Assembly (NCBI GenBank): GCA_950295325.1
Contig: OX485803.1
Coordinates: forward strand, 46,577,554 to 46,641,553
DNA: 64,000 nt
Origin: Polytrichum commune
Taxonomy: Eukaryota; Streptophyta; Polytrichopsida; Polytrichales; Polytrichaceae
Direction of reading: 5' to 3'
The first letter of the stretch is position 1; every line of letters starts with the position of its first letter. The position numbers and the translations under genes are program-made. Shown here in pieces: positions 57,851 through 64,000 of the stretch. Below the pieces are notes generated by a model, which saw only the letters and a list, made by a program, of their open reading frames with translations, ran no database searches and was not told the origin of the DNA.

Positions 57851-60665
57851 GCTAGGAAATATGGCAATTTCAGTGGGGCGCTGTCCCGGGACAGCACCCT
57901 GGTACAGCAGTGACCTGGGAGTGGCTCCCGGGACTGCCAAGGTTTGAACAAGCATAACTTCCTCAATACTTGCCCAAATGGGGTAAGTGAAGAGTCCATC
58001 GGCATCTACAGGAAACGTAGATGAAGATGGAGTGGTCGTTTGTTAGCATCAAAGATCAGATTAGGAAGTTATGATGGTCTGAAGCCGTTAGGGGCTTCTA
58101 GGCCCAGCGGCTAATGGAAAATGTCTACTTGGCCCCAACTCTTGATAGAGAGACAAAAGGTTTCTTGATGGTGGGGTAGGGGCCCTGCCAAAAGTCCTAG
58201 AGGCTTATATGGGTGAGGTGGTGTGGCCTCACCCACCCGAGGCCGAACGGCACGGCCTCCATGGGCTTTGGCCCAATGTGAGGGCATAGTTGCCTGTATG
58301 GTTTGGGTTGTTGTAGTGTTGCTCTGGCAATGCGATGATCAACATAAGATTGGACTTTCATGGATGGAAGTCCACATCTAAGAATTGGTTACCGATTAAG
58401 GGGTGAGTCCTGAAAGCAAAGTAGGAGAGTCGGTTCCCCTTTTATGAACTATAAGGTTCGTGTAGGAGGAGCTAACCATTAGCATGGTGGAATGTGAAGG
58501 ATTAGCAGTCATGACCCTTGCTAGAAATGAAAATGGTCAATATAGTTAAGGGGAGCAAACGAGGGTTGCGACCTTTACGGAATTCTATTGTAATGTTGTA
58601 GTGTCACTAGTGTGTTATTTGTGTTGGTGGTGTATATGGAGATTATTCTAGAACCCAACATTGTGATGTATAACATTGAGCCCAATCTATTGTAATGATC
58701 ATATAAAGGTGTTTCTTGATGATCCTCAATGGCCTAAGCATATTAAAGACCCTCAATTGAAGCAAATCAATAGGAAAAGTTCTTTGAATATATAATAATA
58801 TTTGGAATTTTTCTAGTTATCTATAGTTATTCTTTAAATGAGTTTGAATTTTTTCTGGTCAACTATAGTTGTGCCCTAAAATGTATTGAAAAAGATCTAG
58901 TGAATTATATTTATTTTGGCACTTGTCCAAGGTATGTACTAATGTGATCGTGATTAAGAGTGAAGATGGGAAAAAAAACCCCAACATAAAGATACAAAAC
59001 AAAAAGAAAAAAATCACGCTACCATCTAGACACAAAACAAAAACCAACAAATCAGGCCAACATCAAGACATGAAACAAACACCAAAAAGAATCCTTGCTC
59101 TTCCTGCCTCTACGACTGCCATCATGGGCGTTGATTGCGTCTAGCGGGAGGAACAAAGCTCACGGCAAAGGGACAAAAATTGTCGAAACTGGGGGGTCTT
59201 TGGCAAGACACGGGAGACTAATGGGAATCTTCTTGAGCCCGTTGAGGCACGCCGAAATTGCCATGCCCACCAAGCGCCATTACGGATGCTTTCAATTTTT
59301 ACATAGAGAGAAGTCTCAAAGGTCTTTCCTCTTGCATGTGCCCAAAAGTGTTGCCCATAAATCATGTAGGTTTAATAGGCTATTTGTGTTGTAATAAACT
59401 AACAATGGATTGTTGGCAAGAAAAGTTTGTCCTCCTCAATATGAATAGTTGCACTTTGTGGTCCTTGCCCTAATAAACACTTGAGTTCTTTGAGATTTCA
59501 TGAACAAAGTTGTGAACCCTCAAATTAAATACGCAACCATGATGTTTTGTAGTAGTTTATTGTGTTCGACAATTCTCAAGTTCTATTAAATTGAGTTTTG
59601 ATGCGTACCTCCTCAATTGGAATGATACGTGAGAGAGGTCCTAGCAAAGGAGATTGCTTCAAGTATGTAAGGTCTCCATTTGTTCAAAGTGGATTTTCTG
59701 GTTGAGTATAATATCCTCAACGAAAACCTTTAGATTTGTCAAAGAGACATGATGTTGTTGATGGTTTCGTTGATACCTGGGTGCAATGTTGTCGCCTTGT
59801 GAGAACCACAAACTATATCCTCTCACTTATTCATATGTGTTGTAACTATATTCTTAATATTTCTCACCAACATTAAATAATGTATCAACTACCTCCAATT
59901 GCTTTATGATGTGCAATGATTTTCGAGCTTCAATTCAAAATGAAGTCTAGATTAGAGCTAAAATATACTCAAGTGCTTTTTATCTTGTGAAAGATCTTGT
60001 ATTTTTAGCCTTATTTTAGCCATGTTTTTATGATTTTCCTAATAGGTGAACACTATTATTTGCCACCTTGCATATTTCAAGCAAGGCAATAATAACTTAT
60101 TGGCCTCAAAAGACTCTTTGCATGCTTTATTTGAGAATGCAGTTTTAAGGAGTCTCAAGCTTTCCTTCCAATCGGATCATCAAGTTAACAATAGTTTGTA
60201 TGTTATGGAGGCTATTGCACTCCACCACTCTAAAAATTAGTTGGTTTGAAACCATCCTCATGTACTCTTTGACCCATTAGCCTTTTGGCTTCCCGGACTC
60301 TAAAATCAATGTCATTACGTTCCATCTCATAAACCTATGTGAAAAGTAACTTGTTTGATATGAACGCTATTCATAATGCGGTTTTTGTGCCTAGTACGTC
60401 TTGGACATTGTCACACATACTAAACAACTACCCATGCCTCATCATGTCCTTACAATTTGGATACTTAACTTACTACTGCAACCCCTTCGTCCCACCACCT
60501 CATGTTTTTTAAAACATGTGCAAATGTGGCTAGGTTGCTTTTCCCAATACTCTCTTGTAAGTTAGTTTTTAAGTTTGGTCGGTTGGTCCATCGGACGGTT
60601 GGTCGGTCAGTCATTGACATGTATAGTCATTCAATGAGTGTACAAATATGCTTTCAGCTTTTGTA
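57851..60665. other. Unassigned; 57880-58800 may be a decayed LTR
   Basis: GCATAACTTCCTCAATACTT followed by AAATGGGGT and the GC-rich blocks resemble the leader/LTR style of plant retrotransposons, but no TG...CA ends with a target duplication were found. Nothing supported beyond 58800. Confidence 0.35.
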
Positions 60666-60669
60666 CTAA

Positions 60670-61730
60670 TTTACTCAAAAGGATCACATTTTGTGGAGGT
60701 TTTACACGGCACTTGATGACATCATGATGTGGAGAGGAAAGGTGTTTCATTGGAGGAGGAGGAGGGTCCTCCATGAGTCTACAATTGGAAGAATACTTAT
60801 ACCTATGCCTACACTAGGGCTAGTTATTGGTCCTCGGGACGAGGATGAGTCCCTCTTGATAGGAACAATGCATTTCTTTCCAAAATTTACTTCAACCCGT
60901 AAAGATTTGTTGTCCTACTCATAATAACCTAACTTATTCGAAAGGGTCACATTTTGTGGAGGTTTTACACGGCACTTGATGACATCACGATGTGGAGTGC
61001 AAAGGTTTTTCATTGGAGGAGGAAGGGGGTCCTGCATGAGTCTACGATTGGAAGAATACTTATACCTATGCCTACGCTATGGCCAGTTATTGGTCCTCGG
61101 CAATATGAGGAGTCCCTCCTCATAGGCACAATGCATTTTCTTTTCAAAATTTACCTCAACCCGTAAAGATTTGTTGTCCTACTCATAATAACCTAACTTA
61201 CTCGAAGGGGTCACATTTTGTGGAGGTTTTACATGGCACTTGATGACATCACGATGTGGAGTGCAAAGGTTTTTCATTGGAGGAGGAAGGGGGTCCTGCA
61301 TGAGTCTACGATTGGAAGAATACTTATACCTATGCCTACACTAGGGCCAGTTATTGGTCCTCGGCAATAGGAGGAGTCCCTCCTCATAGGCACAATGCAT
61401 TTTCTTTTCAAAATTTACCTCAACCCGTAAAGATTTGTTGTCCTACTCATAATAACCTAACTTACTCGAAGGGGTCACATTTTGTGGAGGTTTTACATGG
61501 CACTTGATGACATCACGATGTGGAGTGCAAAGGTTTTTCATTGGAGGAGGAGGAGGGTCCCACATGAGTCTACAATTGGAAGAATACTTATACCTACGCC
61601 TACACTAGGGCTAGTCATTGGTCCTCGGCAATAGGAGGAGTCCCTCTTGATGGGAACAATGCATTTCTTTCCAAAATTTTACCTCCACCCAAATAGTTTT
61701 TTTTGTCCTACTCATAATAACCTCGCTAGA
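60670..61730 (+). repeat. Four-copy tandem array, unit ~264 bp
   Basis: TCACATTTTGTGGAGGTTTT occurs at 60684, 60947, 61211 and 61475. Units 2 and 3 are most alike. Units 1 and 2 have open frames of 70-77 codons, but unit 3 has a stop in the same frame, so coding is not supported. Confidence 0.93.
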
Positions 61731-61734
61731 ATGT

Positions 61735-62996
61735 AAAGCAACTACAATTTTGCTGGTGCATATAAGACAAGGAATTTTATCAAGATGGAGAGCCTCTCAC
61801 TGGTGTGGGCCGGTCATTGGTCCTAGTGTGGTATGGTATTACCATCATTGTATTGGGAGTGCAAGGCGTTGCACTTCTCGGGCGCCCTTTCGTAAAAGGT
61901 AAACATGTGGTAATTTCTCATGCATTTTTAAAAGTTGGTGGAGAATCCCCTAGTTGCCATGTGGGGCCTACCGTTCCATCATACACTCTCTTCCTTGCAT
62001 GGAAATTAAAGAAAAGGTTGTGGACCTCACTCTAATCCCTCATGTGTTGTTGATGTCACCGAGTTGTTCCAGGGGTCCAAGGAACATGGCCTAACCACCA
62101 ATCTTTGTGCATCATTAGTACTTGTATACTCCACACGGCCCCCTAACATTACTACGCAAGTACATGATGGTCGTTTTCCCAAGAAAGAGGATGTGATTAA
62201 AAAACTTGGATAACTTTATAGTTGCTTGCTGAAAAGTTCATAGTACACAACTCGAGTGCTCCCCATAAATAAAGAATACCGGAATTAAAGGAAATTGGTG
62301 CTCATATGATACATGGTCCCACGGAAATGCGACCAAGGACCTATGTGACAATGGAAAGCCTATAGGTGTGTTTAATTTATATTTCTTTGGGTACAAATGA
62401 ATGTGAGATTCCTAAATTCATTGCTTACATTTAGAGGAACGGTGATACAGGGGCTCTCATTCCCATAACAAAGATCCTTCCAATTGCTTAAAGTTAACAA
62501 CAAACATGACAATGGCACGTTCGTGAGGTGAGGCCGAATATGAATGTCTCCAAATAAACAAGCAGACACAATCATGTGTGTGTCTTTGTGCGGTCTTGAA
62601 GTTGAATCTATGCATAGGACCAATATCATGAAGACTTGGAAAACAATCAATAATCACAAGCTTTATCTCTGGTACGAGCTAAGTACAAAATGACACTACT
62701 TTGGTTGTTCATAGTAGCGGTGTAAGAAGGATGTAAGAACACTTAAAAAAGAGCACCAAGTTTGGCCAATCACAACAGCTAATCGGGGATCTATATGCTC
62801 AAGGAGGCAATGTAAGAAGTGATCCACAAAAGGGGACGACACCTTCATTTAATAAAAGACCCTCACCTGCAATAAGGCTTAGTTTGTGGTGATTCTCCCC
62901 TAGTAATCCAACATCAATGGACCCCTTAGTAAAGGACAAACGGCTCCTTTCTAGAAAAGCTTGTGCAAACTTTTGCACGTTGCATATGAATTTATT

Positions 62997-63038
<42 letters not shown>

Positions 63039-64000
63039 AGACTATGTTCAAATTTGCTAATCTATGTGAATATATTAAAAAATTCCAAGTTATTTAACCT
63101 GCTTGACATAGCAAAAATTGATTAATGTTTCAATTCAAGGCCTCAATGCCTTATGATATAAACCATGGTAGATACTAGATATCATACCAAATGGATATGT
63201 AGAGGCTAGTGCAGTAGATAGTTTGTTTAGTGTGGGTGGAAAATGAACGTGGGCCACACTAATTTTCTAGTCAAGATGGAATTACCATGGGTCCAAGACA
63301 TCCGGTCTTCTCCTAAGTCATCATGTAGACTTCCGACCAACACATTATATAAATTATAATAGCCACCATACATCAAAGTAGCATAAAAATAAATAAGTAT
63401 CCACATTAGTTTTGTAGGAAAATAATCATTGTGGAATGTGCCAATTTTCTACTAGAAATTTATCGTGGGTTGCAAATTACCTTAATTATCATTTTTAGAA
63501 TGAGTGTTGGGCTTCAAAAAATTACTGCAGCCCTCAATATTAGGATAACTTAGTGTAGCTTCCTTTCAATGATAATATGTTAATATTATATGAACCATGA
63601 TTGGAAAAGATAAGTTTGCCACATCAATAAAATTATTACTTTCTTCATGTGATACAATTTTTTACATGAGAGAAGATTAAATTTAAGGTAGAATTTAGCA
63701 TTGTGTTTTTAGAACATAAATATCCTTAGGAAACCAACCTGTCAAAAACTGGCTAGTTGGTCACAATTTGTCGAAGGGGCAAAAAATCTCAGTTTATTAT
63801 TTGATGTCGAATATGTTCTTAATACAAAGAATTGTTAGATCGTCCACTAGTGGGTCGTTTTACTATTTTACTATTGAACAATCTATTTAGCAGTAGTGAT
63901 TATTTGGTCTAAAAATGACTTGTAGGTCTAGAGTTATTAAAATGGCATTGTGAGTATTTTATTAGTTGACTGTTTTTTATGACCTCAATGTATCAATTGG
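61735..64000. other. Non-coding AT-rich end of the window
   Basis: An (AT)n microsatellite lies at about 62999-63034. No gene or repeat end recognised. Confidence 0.45.
62999..63034. repeat. (AT)n microsatellite
   Basis: About 18 AT units. Confidence 0.95.

Noticed and set aside
60691..61166. 70-77-codon frames in the 264-bp array
   Set aside because: The same frame has a stop in unit 3, so the frames are by-products of the repeat.

Overview
The window looks like nuclear DNA from a green plant with a repeat-rich genome. The evidence is one spliced gene for a secreted plant-type GH31 alpha-glucosidase/alpha-xylosidase (GT-AG introns in consistent phases), surrounded by AT-rich, gene-poor sequence full of plant-style transposons: Tourist-like elements with 3-bp TTA/TAA target duplications, solo LTRs with 5-bp duplications, and a LINE fragment. 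I cannot name the lineage. A non-seed plant is possible, but that is a guess.

Layout. 1-5788: non-coding, with a TIR element at 47-468, a Tourist-like MITE at 3055-3584 and one arm of a dispersed repeat (3930-4325). 5789-10642 (minus): the GH31 gene in five exons, 970 residues. Its upstream side carries a ~325-336-bp tandem duplication (10741-11393), a pyrimidine-rich possible leader (about 13045-13160), a Tourist-like MITE (13420-13814) and a cluster of three CACGTG boxes (14040-14126). 14.3-25.7 kb: no gene; several TIR elements, the best at 21369-22309. 25.7-32.4 kb: a cluster of solo LTRs of one family, one nested in another, with a 14-copy hairpin minisatellite inside the inner one. 33.2-40.3 kb: two related 1.2-1.5-kb TIR elements in opposite orientation, with a long foldback (35026-35173) and a TA-flanked element (35195-35836) between them. 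41.4-50.7 kb: two more LTRs of the same family, one carrying a MITE (49550-50084). 51.1-52.7 kb: a 5'-truncated LINE with a clear 15-bp target duplication, inserted at the end of an unrecognised 277-residue ORF. 54-58 kb: a short MITE and a larger TIR element (56109-57847) holding a ~350-bp tandem repeat. 60.67-61.73 kb: a four-copy ~264-bp tandem array. The rest to 64 kb is AT-rich with no gene seen.

Only the GH31 gene is a confident functional gene. No gene cluster, CRISPR array, rRNA or convincing tRNA was found. The most informative content is the mobile-element archaeology: at least four dated-by-nesting insertions, matched target duplications for about ten elements, and some structures (foldback, hairpin minisatellite, covarying hairpins in tandem repeats) that might produce structured or small RNAs. 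I see no clear new defence or biosynthetic system.
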